Counted from the first letter of the stretch, positions 46,650-59,918 are shown. The stretch is DNA of 64,000 nucleotides from Lysobacter silvisoli (GCF_003382365.1 NZ_QTSU01000001.1:1612001-1676000), one strand, 5' to 3'. Notes: generated by a model not told the origin, from the letters alone. Made by a program: numbers and translations.

Positions 46650-49600
46650 GTGGAAGCCCTGATTTTCGTCGTCGGCCTGGTCGCCGGCCTGATCCTCGCG
46701 CGCCTGTACCGCCCCGCCCCGCCGGCGCCGCCGGCCACGCCCATCGCCGCACCGCCCGAGCGCGAAGACGAGCGCAGCGAAGCCGCCTTGCCCGCGCCGC
46801 CCAGCGAACCGGAATCCGCGCCGCCCGACGCAGCGCCGGAGACGCCGCAGGATCGTCTGGATCGGCTGGTGCGCGAGGTCATGGCCAACGACGACCGCAT
46901 CCAGCGCCCGCAGGACCTGATCGCCCAGCCCGCGTTCCAGCAGGGCGTGGACCTGCTCGCCAGCGACGCCTTCAGCGCCGACGAACTGCTGCGCCAGGTG
47001 CCCGGCGCGGGTTACGTGCTGCAGTCGATGGCCATCCGCGCCGCTGCGCGCCGCGAGGACGTGGCCTTCGCGCCCTTGCTGGATCAGGCCGGCCAGTTCG
47101 GCGCCTATCCGCTGCATCTGCTGATCGAAGCGCTGCGCACGCGCGCCGACGCCGCCTCGCTGCTGCCGCTGATGCGCCACGCCCAGCCGTGGTGGTGGGA
47201 GTTCGCCCCGCTGCGCCAGTTGCTGCGCGACTACCTGCAGTGGGCCGAGGGCATGGGCGCGGCGAGCGCGGTGCCGCCGCTGGACGATCTGGACGAGGAC
47301 GGCATCGCCCAGCTGCGCGAGAGCCTGAGGCGCTTCGCCTCTCCTGCGCTGGCGCCGCTGGCCGAGCAGTTGGAACGCGCCGCGGGCGCGCGCCGCGAAG
47401 GCCGCGTGCTCGGCGGCTTCGGCCGGGTCAATCCGCAGCCCAAGCCGCGCACCCGCATCGTCCACGACGAACTGGCCGCGCAACTGCAACGCCTGCACGA
47501 GCTCTACAGCGGCGACGACGCGGCCTCGGTGCTGGTCTCCGGCGAACACGGCGTGGGCAAGAGCGTGCTCATCGACCTGCTGACCGAGCGCCTGCAAGCC
47601 GAAGGCTGGCTGGTGTTCGAAGCCTCCGCCGCCGAGGTGCTGGCCGGTCAGAGCTACATCGGCGAACTCGAGGAGCGCGTGCGCGAGATGCTGGCGGTGC
47701 TCAACCGCAAGCGCGCGCTGTGGCGGGTGCCGGAGTTCGTGGACCTGCTCAACAAAGGCGCGCATTCGCGCGACCCGCGCGGCCTGCTCGACCTGGTGCT
47801 GCCGGCGATCGAGCGCGGCGAACTGCGCCTGATCGGCGAGATCACCCCGCGCCAGCTGGCTCAGTTGCAGGTGGCGCGGCCGGTGATCAAGCACCACTTC
47901 CGCGCCCTCAACCTGGAGCCCCTGGCCGCCGACGCGCTGGAGCCGGTGGCGCAACGCTGGGCCCAGGCCGAGCGCGAGCGCCACGGCCGCGAGATCGCCG
48001 ACGCGCGCACCCTGGGCGAAGCCGCGCGCATGGCCGCGCAGTACTTCCCCGAGCAGCACGAACCCGGCCGCCTGCTGCGCCTGCTCGACGACACCCTGCA
48101 GGCCGCCGTCGCCAGCGACCCGCCCCGCCTGCCGCTGGACGGCGAACAGGTGCTGGCGGCGATCGCGCGCCGCAGCGGCCTGCCGCTGGAGGTGATCGAC
48201 GACCGCCAGAGCCTGGACCTGGAGCGCCTGCGCGCGCTCTTCCGCACCCGCGTGATCGGCCAGGACGAGGCCGTGGATGCGCTGCTGGACCGCATCGCCC
48301 TGCTCAAGGCCGGCCTGACCGACAACGGCCGCCCGATCGGCGTGTTCCTGTTCGCCGGCCCCACCGGCACCGGCAAGACCGAACTGGCCAAGGCCCTGGG
48401 CGAATTGCTGTTCGGCAGCGACGAGCGCCTGTTGCGCCTGGACATGAGCGAGTTCCAGTCCGAGGACGCGGCCTGGCGCCTGACCGCCGACGACGACGGC
48501 CAGGGCGTGCGCTCGCTGACCTCGCGCATCCGCCAGCAACCGTTCTCGGTGGTGCTGCTGGACGAGTTCGAAAAGGCCCACCCCAAGGTCTGGGACCTGT
48601 TCCTGCAGGTGTTCGACGACGCGCGCTTGAGCGACCGCAGCGGCCACACCGCCGATTTCCGCCACAGCATCATCATCCTCACCAGCAACGTCGGCTCCAC
48701 GATCACCCGCAGCGCCGGGCCGGGCTTCACCGCCACCCGCGGCGGCTATTCGCGCGCGGCGGTGGAAAAGGCGCTGTTCGAAACCTTCCGCCGCGAATTC
48801 ATCAACCGCCTGGACCGGGTGGTGCTGTTCAACCCGCTGGACCGCAACCTGATGCGCGAGATCCTGCACAAGGAACTGGCGCGGGTGCTGACCCGGCGCG
48901 GCCTGCGCAACCGCGACTGGGCGGTGGAGTGGGAACCCTCGGCGATCGAGTTCCTGCTCGACAAGGGCTTCACCCCGGACCTGGGCGCGCGCCCGCTGCG
49001 GCGCGCGATCGAGCACCACCTGCTGGCGCCGCTGGCGCGCAGCATCGTCGAGCACCGCGCGCCGCAAGGCGACCAGTTCCTGTTCGTGCGCAGCGCCGGC
49101 GACAAGCTGGAGGTGGAGTTCATCGATCCCGAACCCGCGCCGGCCGCCGCCGCGCCGGCGCCGGCGGGCGCGGTGCCGGCACCCGGCGGCGACGATCTGC
49201 GCGACCTGGTCTACGCGCCCACCGCCGATGCGGCCGCGGTCGCGCGCCTGGACGCGCGCCTGAGCGCGCTGGAAGCGACGGTGCAGGGCGCGCCCTGGCG
49301 CAACGAGCGCGAGGCCGACTATGCGCGCATGAGCGCCGCGGATTTCTGGGAATCGCCCGAACGCCACGGCGTGCTCGACCGGATCGAACGCCGCGACCGC
49401 ATCGAAAGCGCGCTCGATACTGCCCGGCGCATGCAGCACCGCCTGCGCGAAGACCGCGGCAGCGACGAATTCGCCGGCCGCCTGGCGCAGTTGCTGTTCC
49501 TGCTCGATCTGGCCGCCAGCGCGGTGGCCGAGCAGCGCCCGCAGGACGCGCTGCTGGAAATCGACACCGATCCGTCCGTGCAGCAGCGCCACGGCGCCGA

Positions 49601-50003
49601 CCTGCGGCTGTGGTGGCAGGACCTGCTGGAGATGTACCTGGCCTGGGCGCGCCGCCGCAACATGCGCGTGGAAGTGCTGCGCCAGGACGGCGAACGCTGC
49701 CGCGCCTGGCTGGCGATCAGCGGCTTCGGCGCCTACGACCTGCTGCGCGACGAATCCGGCCTGCACGTGCGCGAGGAAGCCGACGAAGGCGCGACCCGGC
49801 GCCTGAGCCTGTCGGTGCAGGTCGCGCCCGACCTGCCGGGCCGCGCGCGCGTGCCCGCACCGCGCGCCGAGGACGAGCGGCGGATCTGCCGTCGCTACCG
49901 CGACACGCCCTCGCCGCTGGTGCGCGACGGCGTGCGCGGCTGGCGCAGCGGCCGCCTGGACCGTGTCCTGGGTGGCGAATTCGATGTGATCCAGGGCGGC
50001 TGA
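46650..50003 (+). CDS. Membrane-anchored ClpA/B-like AAA+ protein with a C-terminal RF2-like region lacking GGQ
   Basis: About 1117 residues from the GTG at 46650, which has a GGAG ribosome site (GTG at 46623 is an alternative). A single N-terminal helix (ALIFVVGLVAGLILARLY) is followed by a Pro-rich linker and a helical region. AAA+ module 1 has Walker A GEHGVGKS at about 298-305, but Walker B is degenerate (RVPEFVDLL). AAA+ module 2 has GPTGTGKT at about 570-577, LLDEFEKAHPKVWDLFLQVF and sensor-2 GARPLRRAIEHHLL. After an Ala/Pro linker, residues ~890-1117 resemble release factor 2: DFWESPERHG, LLEIDTDPS with WWQDLLEMYLAWARRRNMRVEVL, GLHVRE, and a tail RLDRVLGGEFD. The SPF and GGQ motifs are absent. 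I infer a ribosome- or nascent-chain-linked unfoldase. It may be co-transcribed with mutS. Confidence 0.85.
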   Translation: MEALIFVVGLVAGLILARLYRPAPPAPPATPIAAPPEREDERSEAALPAPPSEPESAPPDAAPETPQDRLDRLVREVMANDDRIQRPQDLIAQPAFQQGVDLLASDAFSADELLRQVPGAGYVLQSMAIRAAARREDVAFAPLLDQAGQFGAYPLHLLIEALRTRADAASLLPLMRHAQPWWWEFAPLRQLLRDYLQWAEGMGAASAVPPLDDLDEDGIAQLRESLRRFASPALAPLAEQLERAAGARREGRVLGGFGRVNPQPKPRTRIVHDELAAQLQRLHELYSGDDAASVLVSGEHGVGKSVLIDLLTERLQAEGWLVFEASAAEVLAGQSYIGELEERVREMLAVLNRKRALWRVPEFVDLLNKGAHSRDPRGLLDLVLPAIERGELRLIGEITPRQLAQLQVARPVIKHHFRALNLEPLAADALEPVAQRWAQAERERHGREIADARTLGEAARMAAQYFPEQHEPGRLLRLLDDTLQAAVASDPPRLPLDGEQVLAAIARRSGLPLEVIDDRQSLDLERLRALFRTRVIGQDEAVDALLDRIALLKAGLTDNGRPIGVFLFAGPTGTGKTELAKALGELLFGSDERLLRLDMSEFQSEDAAWRLTADDDGQGVRSLTSRIRQQPFSVVLLDEFEKAHPKVWDLFLQVFDDARLSDRSGHTADFRHSIIILTSNVGSTITRSAGPGFTATRGGYSRAAVEKALFETFRREFINRLDRVVLFNPLDRNLMREILHKELARVLTRRGLRNRDWAVEWEPSAIEFLLDKGFTPDLGARPLRRAIEHHLLAPLARSIVEHRAPQGDQFLFVRSAGDKLEVEFIDPEPAPAAAAPAPAGAVPAPGGDDLRDLVYAPTADAAAVARLDARLSALEATVQGAPWRNEREADYARMSAADFWESPERHGVLDRIERRDRIESALDTARRMQHRLREDRGSDEFAGRLAQLLFLLDLAASAVAEQRPQDALLEIDTDPSVQQRHGADLRLWWQDLLEMYLAWARRRNMRVEVLRQDGERCRAWLAISGFGAYDLLRDESGLHVREEADEGATRRLSLSVQVAPDLPGRARVPAPRAEDERRICRRYRDTPSPLVRDGVRGWRSGRLDRVLGGEFDVIQGG

Positions 50004-50041
50004 GCTTGAGCGCCCCTGGGGCGCATGGCAGGATCGCGCCG

Positions 50042-50491
50042 GTGACCACTCCGACCGCCGAGGCAGTGCACCTGCGCGACCTGGCGCGCCTGCGCCGGGT
50101 GCGCGACCGCATGGACCGCGATTACGCCCAGCCGCTGGACGTGGAAGCGCTGGCGCGCGGCGCGCACATGTCCGCCGGGCACCTGAGCCGGCAGTTCCGC
50201 CTGGCCTACGGCGAATCGCCCTACTCCTATCTGATGACCCGGCGCATCGAGCGCGCGATGGCGCTGCTGCGCCGCGGCGACCTCAGCGTGACCGAGGTCT
50301 GCTTCGCCGTGGGCTGCTCCTCGCTGGGCACCTTCAGCACCCGTTTCGCCGAGTTGGTGGGCATGCCGCCCAGCGTCTATCGCGAGCAGGCGGCCGGCGA
50401 CCTGCGCGGCCTGCCCTCGTGCCTGAGCAAGCAGGCGAGCAAACCGATCAGGAATCGAGAAGCGCCGGCGCCCGAGCCGGACCTAGCATGA
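50042..50491 (+). CDS. Short AraC-family transcriptional regulator
   Basis: A 149-residue protein consisting almost only of an AraC DNA-binding domain: DYAQPLDVEALARGAHMSAG, HLSRQFRLAYGESPYSYLM, RRGDLSVTEVCFAVGCSSLG, FSTRFAELVGMPPSVYR. There is no ligand-binding domain. A GTG start at 50042 is chosen; upstream frame is a shadow of the AAA gene. It is followed 31 bases later by a VOC gene, a pairing common in bacteria where the small AraC protein controls the VOC gene. Confidence 0.88.
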   Translation: MTTPTAEAVHLRDLARLRRVRDRMDRDYAQPLDVEALARGAHMSAGHLSRQFRLAYGESPYSYLMTRRIERAMALLRRGDLSVTEVCFAVGCSSLGTFSTRFAELVGMPPSVYREQAAGDLRGLPSCLSKQASKPIRNREAPAPEPDLA

Positions 50492-50522
50492 GCGCTCCTT
50501 TCAACCGCCACGCAGGACCGCC

Positions 50523-50933
50523 ATGGAACTCTCGATCCACGCCAGCTTCCTCCCCCAGAACGACCCCGACGCCGCGCTGAGTTTCTACCGCGACACCCTG
50601 GGTTTCGAAATCCGCAACGACGTGGGCTACCAGGGCCTGCGCTGGATCACGGTGGGCCCGGTCGGGCAGCCCGCGGTCAGCATCGTCCTGTATCCGCCGG
50701 GCGCCGCGCCGGGTGTGACCGACGAGGAGCGCCGCACCATCGCCGAGATGATGGCCAAGGGCACCTACGCCTCGCTGCTGCTGGCCAGCCGCGACGTCGA
50801 CGCCGCCTTCGCCCTGCTGCAGGCGCGCGACGCCGAGATCGTGCAGGAGCCCATCGACCAGCCCTACGGCGTGCGCGACTGCGCGGTGCGCGACCCGGCC
50901 GGCAACATGATCCGCATCCAGCAGCAGCGCTGA
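50523..50933 (+). CDS. VOC-family protein, probable partner of the AraC regulator
   Basis: A 136-residue glyoxalase/bleomycin-resistance fold protein: SIHASFLPQNDPDAALSFYR, GFEIRNDVGYQGLRWITVGP, YASLLLASRDVDAAFALLQ, and QPYGVRDCAVRDPAGNMIRI. Metal-binding positions appear partly conserved (His near the N-terminus, late Arg/Asp). The ATG at 50523 follows an AGGACC stretch. It is co-directional with the AraC gene. The substrate is unknown; binding and sequestration of a small molecule are possible. Confidence 0.88.
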   Translation: MELSIHASFLPQNDPDAALSFYRDTLGFEIRNDVGYQGLRWITVGPVGQPAVSIVLYPPGAAPGVTDEERRTIAEMMAKGTYASLLLASRDVDAAFALLQARDAEIVQEPIDQPYGVRDCAVRDPAGNMIRIQQQR

Positions 50934-50995
50934 ACGCTCCCTCGCGATGCGGCCCGACGCCGCATCGCCCCTTCACCCTCGCCGAGGAACGCCCC

Positions 50996-51502
50996 ATGGC
51001 CAAGACCGCCACCGGTGCCAAGAAAACCGCCCAGCCCGCGGCCAAGAAAGCCGCCGCCCAGAAGACCGCCAAGCCCGCCGCCAGCGGCTTCAGCGCCGAG
51101 GAACGCGCGGCGATGAAGGAACGCGCGCAGGAAGTGAAGGCCGAGGCGCGTGCGCGTGCCGGCCGCGAGGAAGGCGAACGCACGATCAAGGCCGCCATCG
51201 CCGCGATGCCGGCGCCGGACCGCGCCATGGCCAAGCGCCTGCATGAGATCGTGAGCGAGAACGCGCCGGCGCTGATGCCCAAGACCTGGTACGGCATGCC
51301 TGCCTACGCCGATCAGGACGGCAAGGTGGTGTGCTTCTTCCAGGCCGCGTCCAAGTTCAAGGCGCGCTACGCCACCTTCGGCTTCAACGACGCCGCCCAG
51401 CTCGACGACGGCGCGATCTGGGCCACCGCTTTCGCCGTCAAAGAACTGAGCGCGGCCGCGGAAAAGAAGATCGCCGCGCTGGTCAAGCAAGCGGCGGGCT
51501 GA
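50996..51502 (+). CDS. DUF1801 domain protein with a Lys/Ala-rich N-terminus
   Basis: A 168-residue protein. The first 45 residues are a Lys/Ala/Pro-rich, histone-H1-like stretch (GAKKTAQPAAKKAAAQKTAK). The remainder is a DUF1801-type fold (ALMPKTWYGMPAYADQDGKVVCFFQAASKFKARYATFGFND). DUF1801 proteins are often labelled iron chaperones by similarity to YdhG, but evidence is thin. The basic tail might bind DNA, which would suit the next gene, a UvrA paralogue. No function is assigned. Confidence 0.8.
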   Translation: MAKTATGAKKTAQPAAKKAAAQKTAKPAASGFSAEERAAMKERAQEVKAEARARAGREEGERTIKAAIAAMPAPDRAMAKRLHEIVSENAPALMPKTWYGMPAYADQDGKVVCFFQAASKFKARYATFGFNDAAQLDDGAIWATAFAVKELSAAAEKKIAALVKQAAG

Positions 51503-51589
51503 CACGCGTCACGCACAAGCGCGTCACCCATCGGGCCTCCCACGGCGGGACGGTCTCGTAAACTGTCCGGTTCCAACCCAGGAGGCAGG

Positions 51590-53992
<2,403 letters not shown>

Positions 53993-54130
53993 GCCGTCGC
54001 CGATCGCATAACGGCGGGCCGCAAGGTCCGCCTGTGCCGTGGCGACGTCACTCCGCCATCACACCGCCGCTACCGTCGCCTCCGCAGCCTGCGCCAGGGG
54101 CGGCGGGCGTTCGGCTGTGCATCGGCCTTC

Positions 54131-56591
<2,461 letters not shown>

Positions 56592-56640
56592 TCCTGCGGC
56601 TGCGTGCGGATGCGTCCCAAACGGCATCCGCACATCACTG

Positions 56641-56669
56641 GCCCGGCGAGCGATCGCCGGGCTTTTTTT
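56641..56669 (+). terminator. Rho-independent terminator of katG
   Basis: GCCCGGCGA and TCGCCGGGC pair around GCGA, followed by seven T residues, 50 bases after the katG stop. Confidence 0.92.
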
Positions 56670-56700
56670 GAGGTCGGGCTGGCGTCGTCGCTTTGGATGC

Positions 56701-56842
56701 GCGGTCGCGGCTTACGCCGCTCCTACCCCAAGGCGTAATCGGAGTCGCCGCCGCGGGTGCGCGGCCGCGGCTTGGGCCGCTCCTGCACGAAAGCGATGCG
56801 GCACGCTGGCTTTGGGCTAGGAGCGGCGTGAGCCGCGACGCG
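56701..56842. repeat. Three GTAG-type REP elements
   Basis: REP copies lie at 56701-56726 and 56761-56784 (minus orientation) and 56817-56842 (plus orientation, CTAG variant). They fill the gap between katG and the convergent kinase gene. Confidence 0.75.
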
Positions 56843-56865
56843 GGTAACGGACCGCGGCGTGGCGC

Positions 56866-57735
56866 TCAGTCGCTGCCCTCGCCCGCACCCAGGACCAACG
56901 CCGCCCGCAGCACCGACAGCGGCAGCTCGGCTTCGTCTTCCTCGTCGTCTTCCAGATGCCAGGCCGCGGACAGACCTTGCTGCGCCACCACCCAGCGCAG
57001 CATGCGCGAACGCGGGATGCCGCCGGCTTCGGTGACGATGTCCAAACGGCCCGCCAACCGCCCGGGCAGTTCGTCGCCCAGCTGCAAGGGGTCGCCCAGT
57101 TGGGTCGCATAGTCGTAGCCACGCTCGCCGATCACACGCTTGGGATCGATCGCCAGCCAGCCGCGCTGCGGGCCGAAATCGAGCACGTTCTCGTGGTGCA
57201 GATCGCCGTGCAGCGGCACCGGTGGCCAGGGCTGCGACAGCAGTTCGTGCGCGATCGACCAGGCGGTGGCGTACAGGCCGCCGTGATCGCGCGCAGCCTG
57301 TTCCAGCGAATCGAAATAACGCGGCAGCGGCACCAAGCCCTGCGGCGGCGCATGCGGATGGCCGTGCAGGCGCTGGGCCACGTCGCAAAGGATGCGGCAG
57401 GCCTGCGCGTCGCGGCCGTCGCCGGCCATGGCGAGCAGGGTATCGCCGCCGGTCGCGCGTTCCAGCAACAGCACCGGACCCTCGCACGCGAGCACGCGCG
57501 CGGCGCCGTCGCCGTCCCACCAGCGCATCAGCACGCCGCTGCGCTGTTCTTCGGCGTCGTAGGCCAGCTTGAGCATCGCAGGCTGGCCTGCGTGCCGCAC
57601 CGGTTGCAAGGCGCTGGACGGCGTGTCGAAGGCGGCACCGTCGGGCTGCAGCGACCAGCGCGCGCGCCACGGCGCCAGGGCGGTGTCGGGATCGGGGCGG
57701 GCCGCGTTCTCGGACGCGTCGGGCGCTGGGGTCAT
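56866..57735 (-). CDS. APH(6)/StrB-like aminoglycoside O-phosphotransferase family protein
   Basis: A 289-residue kinase-fold protein. The catalytic loop VPLHGDLHHENVLDFG is followed by WLAIDPKRVIGERGYD (metal-binding Asp), then QQGLSAAWHLEDDEEDEAEL, which closely parallels the same region of streptomycin 6-phosphotransferase StrB/APH(6). An upstream ATP-binding region contains AMLKLAYDAEEQ. Start codons exist further out to 57888, but MTPAPDASENAARPD at 57735 gives a typical length. It may confer aminoglycoside or hydroxyurea tolerance, or phosphorylate another metabolite. It is chromosomal and not next to a mobile element. Confidence 0.85.
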   Translation of the reverse strand: MTPAPDASENAARPDPDTALAPWRARWSLQPDGAAFDTPSSALQPVRHAGQPAMLKLAYDAEEQRSGVLMRWWDGDGAARVLACEGPVLLLERATGGDTLLAMAGDGRDAQACRILCDVAQRLHGHPHAPPQGLVPLPRYFDSLEQAARDHGGLYATAWSIAHELLSQPWPPVPLHGDLHHENVLDFGPQRGWLAIDPKRVIGERGYDYATQLGDPLQLGDELPGRLAGRLDIVTEAGGIPRSRMLRWVVAQQGLSAAWHLEDDEEDEAELPLSVLRAALVLGAGEGSD

Positions 57736-58032
57736 CGAGGCTCGGTCCAGGTAGCGGCGGAAGCGGCGGTCGCGGGGCTCCATCTTGACCGTTGCACCTC
57801 GCGAGGGCGATGCCGATTCGGGCCGCTGCGCGCCTGTCTTCATCCTGTAGAGGGTGCCGCCCGGCCGCCGCCGATCCGGAGCGCGCAACCCCTGCCCCTG
57901 TCGCTCGATGTGGAGCCACTACACACTGATTACATACCGCTTTCCGGCCGCGCCGGGCCCCGCCGTGGCCGTCACCACGGCCGCGCCAAACAGCGCTAGG
58001 ATCGGCTTCCACCGCTAACAGGACACGCCCCC

Positions 58033-58662
58033 ATGAGTTCGATGACCGACGACCTCCTCCGCCAACTCCAGGGCCAGCCGCTGGAACAGATGAGCAGCCA
58101 GCTGGGCCTGTCGCAGTCGCAGACCGCGGGCGCGGTGTCGGCGGCGCTGCCGCTGCTGCTGGGCGCGCTGGGCCGCAACGCCAGCCAGCCGCAGGGCGCC
58201 GAGGCGCTGTTCGGCGCGCTGCAGCGCGACCACGCCGGCGGCGCCGGCAGCGGCCTGGACATCGGCAGCGTGCTGGGCGCGGTGCTGGGCGGCGGCGCCA
58301 GCCGTCAGACCGACGGCGCCGGCATCCTCGGCCACATCTTCGGCGGCCGCCAGGACACCGCGGCACAGGGCCTGGGCCAGGCCACCGGCCTGGGCGGCGG
58401 GCAGGCCAATACCCTGCTCAAGATCCTGGCGCCGATCGTGCTGTCCTACCTGGCGCAGCGCATGTTCTCCGGCGGCGGCGGCCGTCAGGCCTCGCCGCAG
58501 GCACTGGGCGACGTGCTCGGCCAGGAGCGGCAGCGCATCCAGCAGGACAGCGGCGCCGGCGGCCTGCTCGGCGCGGTGCTGGACCAGGACGGCGACGGCC
58601 AGCTCGGCCTGGGCGACCTGCTCAAGATCGGCGGCGGCCTGCTGGGCGGCGGCAACCGCTAA
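58033..58662 (+). CDS. DUF937 (YidB-like) protein
   Basis: A 209-residue protein rich in Gly, Leu and Gln. The DUF937 motifs are SQTAGAVSAALPLLLGALGRNA and the Gly-rich middle (GAVLGGGASRQ, GILGHIFGGRQ). The C-terminus carries DQDGDGQLGLGDLLK, which resembles an EF-hand loop, within the repeated GLLGAVLDQDGDG pattern. No function is established for this family. The ATG at 58033 follows an ACAGGACAC stretch. It appears monocistronic and ends in a strong terminator. Confidence 0.88.
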   Translation: MSSMTDDLLRQLQGQPLEQMSSQLGLSQSQTAGAVSAALPLLLGALGRNASQPQGAEALFGALQRDHAGGAGSGLDIGSVLGAVLGGGASRQTDGAGILGHIFGGRQDTAAQGLGQATGLGGGQANTLLKILAPIVLSYLAQRMFSGGGGRQASPQALGDVLGQERQRIQQDSGAGGLLGAVLDQDGDGQLGLGDLLKIGGGLLGGGNR

Positions 58663-58686
58663 GCGCTCGCCACCCTCAGCTCGCAA

Positions 58687-58720
58687 ACAACGGCCGCGCT
58701 CGACGCGGCCGTTGTCGTTT
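58687..58720 (+). terminator. Rho-independent terminator after the DUF937 gene
   Basis: ACAACGGCCGCG and CGCGGCCGTTGT form a perfect 12-bp stem around CTCGA, then CGTTTT, 24 bases after the stop codon. Confidence 0.88.
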
Positions 58721-58740
58721 TGCCCGGCCTGCGCCTCGGG

Positions 58741-58830
58741 GTAGGAGCGGCGTGAGCCGCGACCGAGTATCCGCAACTACGACGAAGGCCGCGATCGCCC
58801 CTGTAGGAGCTGCGCAAGCTGCGACCGCGA
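58741..58830 (+). repeat. Two GTAG-type REP elements
   Basis: GTAGGAGCGGCGTGAGCCGC at 58741 is the clearest REP copy in the window. A second, GTAGGAGCTGCGCAAGCTGC, starts at 58803. The second belongs to the long inverted repeat that follows. Confidence 0.8.
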
Positions 58831-59207
58831 ATTCGCACCTACGGCGTAGCTCTGCGCTTCCGCCTTTGCTTGTCTTCCCCCTCTGACAAAGGGGGATTGA
58901 GGGGGATTTGCTTTGGCTCTTAAGCAACAGCAACAGCTTCCGTCCGCAAGCGGCCGGGTCACTTTCTTTTGATAAGCGTCAAAAGAAAGTAACCAAGGAA
59001 AAACGCTTCGCCAGAGCTCCCGTGCGAGAGCGGAGTTGGCGCGGGGATTTTTCGATGGCACATCCCTGTGCCAGCGAAAAACGGCGCACATCCTGTGCGC
59101 CGCCCTTCGGGTCTTCTATTGGTACTGCGAGTTCGGCGCTCGAGCGAGGGGCAAGAGCATTCGCGCTTTGCGCTCACCCCCTCACCCTAACCCTCTCCCG
59201 TAAACGG
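58791..59207 (-). repeat. Dispersed non-coding repeat, copy 2 of a long inverted pair
   Basis: The reverse complement matches 2677-3082 almost end to end. The 100-base core around the ACTTTCTTTTGA hairpin (about 58963-58989) is nearly identical, with shorter insertions and substitutions elsewhere. It fills most of the 761-base gap between the DUF937 gene and hslR. I see no gene in this stretch. Confidence 0.8.
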
Positions 59208-59344
59208 GGTGAGGGGCAGCGCTTGCGAGCCACTGGCTCGCGCTGCACCGAGCGCCCGACCGCTATGCGGTCGGGCCGGGGTGCTGGTTGAAGTCGGTGA
59301 TGATAATGCCTGCTTTAGCCCCTCTCCCGTTTACGGGAGAGGGG
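59190..59344. repeat. Two CCCTCTCCCG palindromes
   Basis: A near-perfect palindrome lies at 59190-59216 (CCCTCTCCCGT, AA, ACGGGGTGAGGGG). A perfect one lies at 59319-59344 (CCCCTCTCCCGT, TT, ACGGGAGAGGGG). They mirror the pair at 2587-2690. Between them is low-complexity sequence with no recognised gene. Confidence 0.75.
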
Positions 59345-59423
59345 TTGGGGTGAGGGCGCGCGGGGCAGCAACCCACAGCGTTACCTCACCTCCACGCTTC
59401 CGGACCCGACACCGCACGCGCCC

Positions 59424-59852
59424 TCACAACGCATCGATATCCCCCAACGCCCGTATCAACCGCCTGGCGCGCTTATCCGGCTTGGTTTCCGGCGCGCGAT
59501 AGCCGTTGCGTTCGGCCGCCCGCAACGCACGCGCCGCTTCGCGCGCGGCGCGAGAGGCCTCGGTTTCCGCGTACAGCGTCTGCGCCACGCTGGCCGGTCC
59601 GCGCGTGTCGCTGAGCGCGAGCACCTGCAGTTCGAACTGCTCCTCGCCGCGCACCACGCGCAACGCGTCGCCCGCGCGCACGGTGCGCGAGGCCTTGGCG
59701 CGCTGGCCGCCGATCTCGACCTTGCCGGTGTCGATCGCGGTGCGCGCCAGGCTGCGGGTCTTGTAGAAGCGCGCGGCCCACAGCCACAGGTCCAGGCGTA
59801 CGCCGGCTGCGGCCGGGGCCGCGGAATGGGAGGTGTCGGAATTGGGTTTCAT
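59424..59852 (-). CDS. hslR: S4-domain RNA-binding protein, Hsp15 (HslR) type
   Basis: A 142-residue protein. The S4 fold reads VRLDLWLWAARFYKTRSLAR, IDTGKVEIGGQRAKASRTV, and RAGDALRVVRGEEQFELQVL, and the C-terminus is basic and helical (ERNGYRAPETKPDKRARRLI). Hsp15 binds 50S subunits that carry stalled peptidyl-tRNA and helps recycle them. The start at 59852 was chosen over an extension to 59915. The neighbour on the same strand is an unknown gene 66 bases upstream. Confidence 0.92.
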   Translation of the reverse strand: MKPNSDTSHSAAPAAAGVRLDLWLWAARFYKTRSLARTAIDTGKVEIGGQRAKASRTVRAGDALRVVRGEEQFELQVLALSDTRGPASVAQTLYAETEASRAAREAARALRAAERNGYRAPETKPDKRARRLIRALGDIDAL

Positions 59853-59918
59853 CGGATTCAAACTTAGGGCGCCGCACCGGATTCGCAATGACCGCAGCGA
59901 TCCGCCCATCGGCAAAGC

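Noticed and set aside
43935-49766. A 1943-codon open frame on the minus strand opposite mutS and the AAA-RF2 gene
   Set aside because: It is antisense to two well-supported genes, rich in Gln/Arg/Ala/Val typical of a mirror frame in very GC-rich DNA, and has no recognisable domain.
49318-50003. The RF2-like end of the AAA protein as an assembly artefact or separate gene
   Set aside because: The reading frame runs without a stop through the Ala/Pro linker, no start codon with a ribosome site separates the parts, and the real prfB context is absent.
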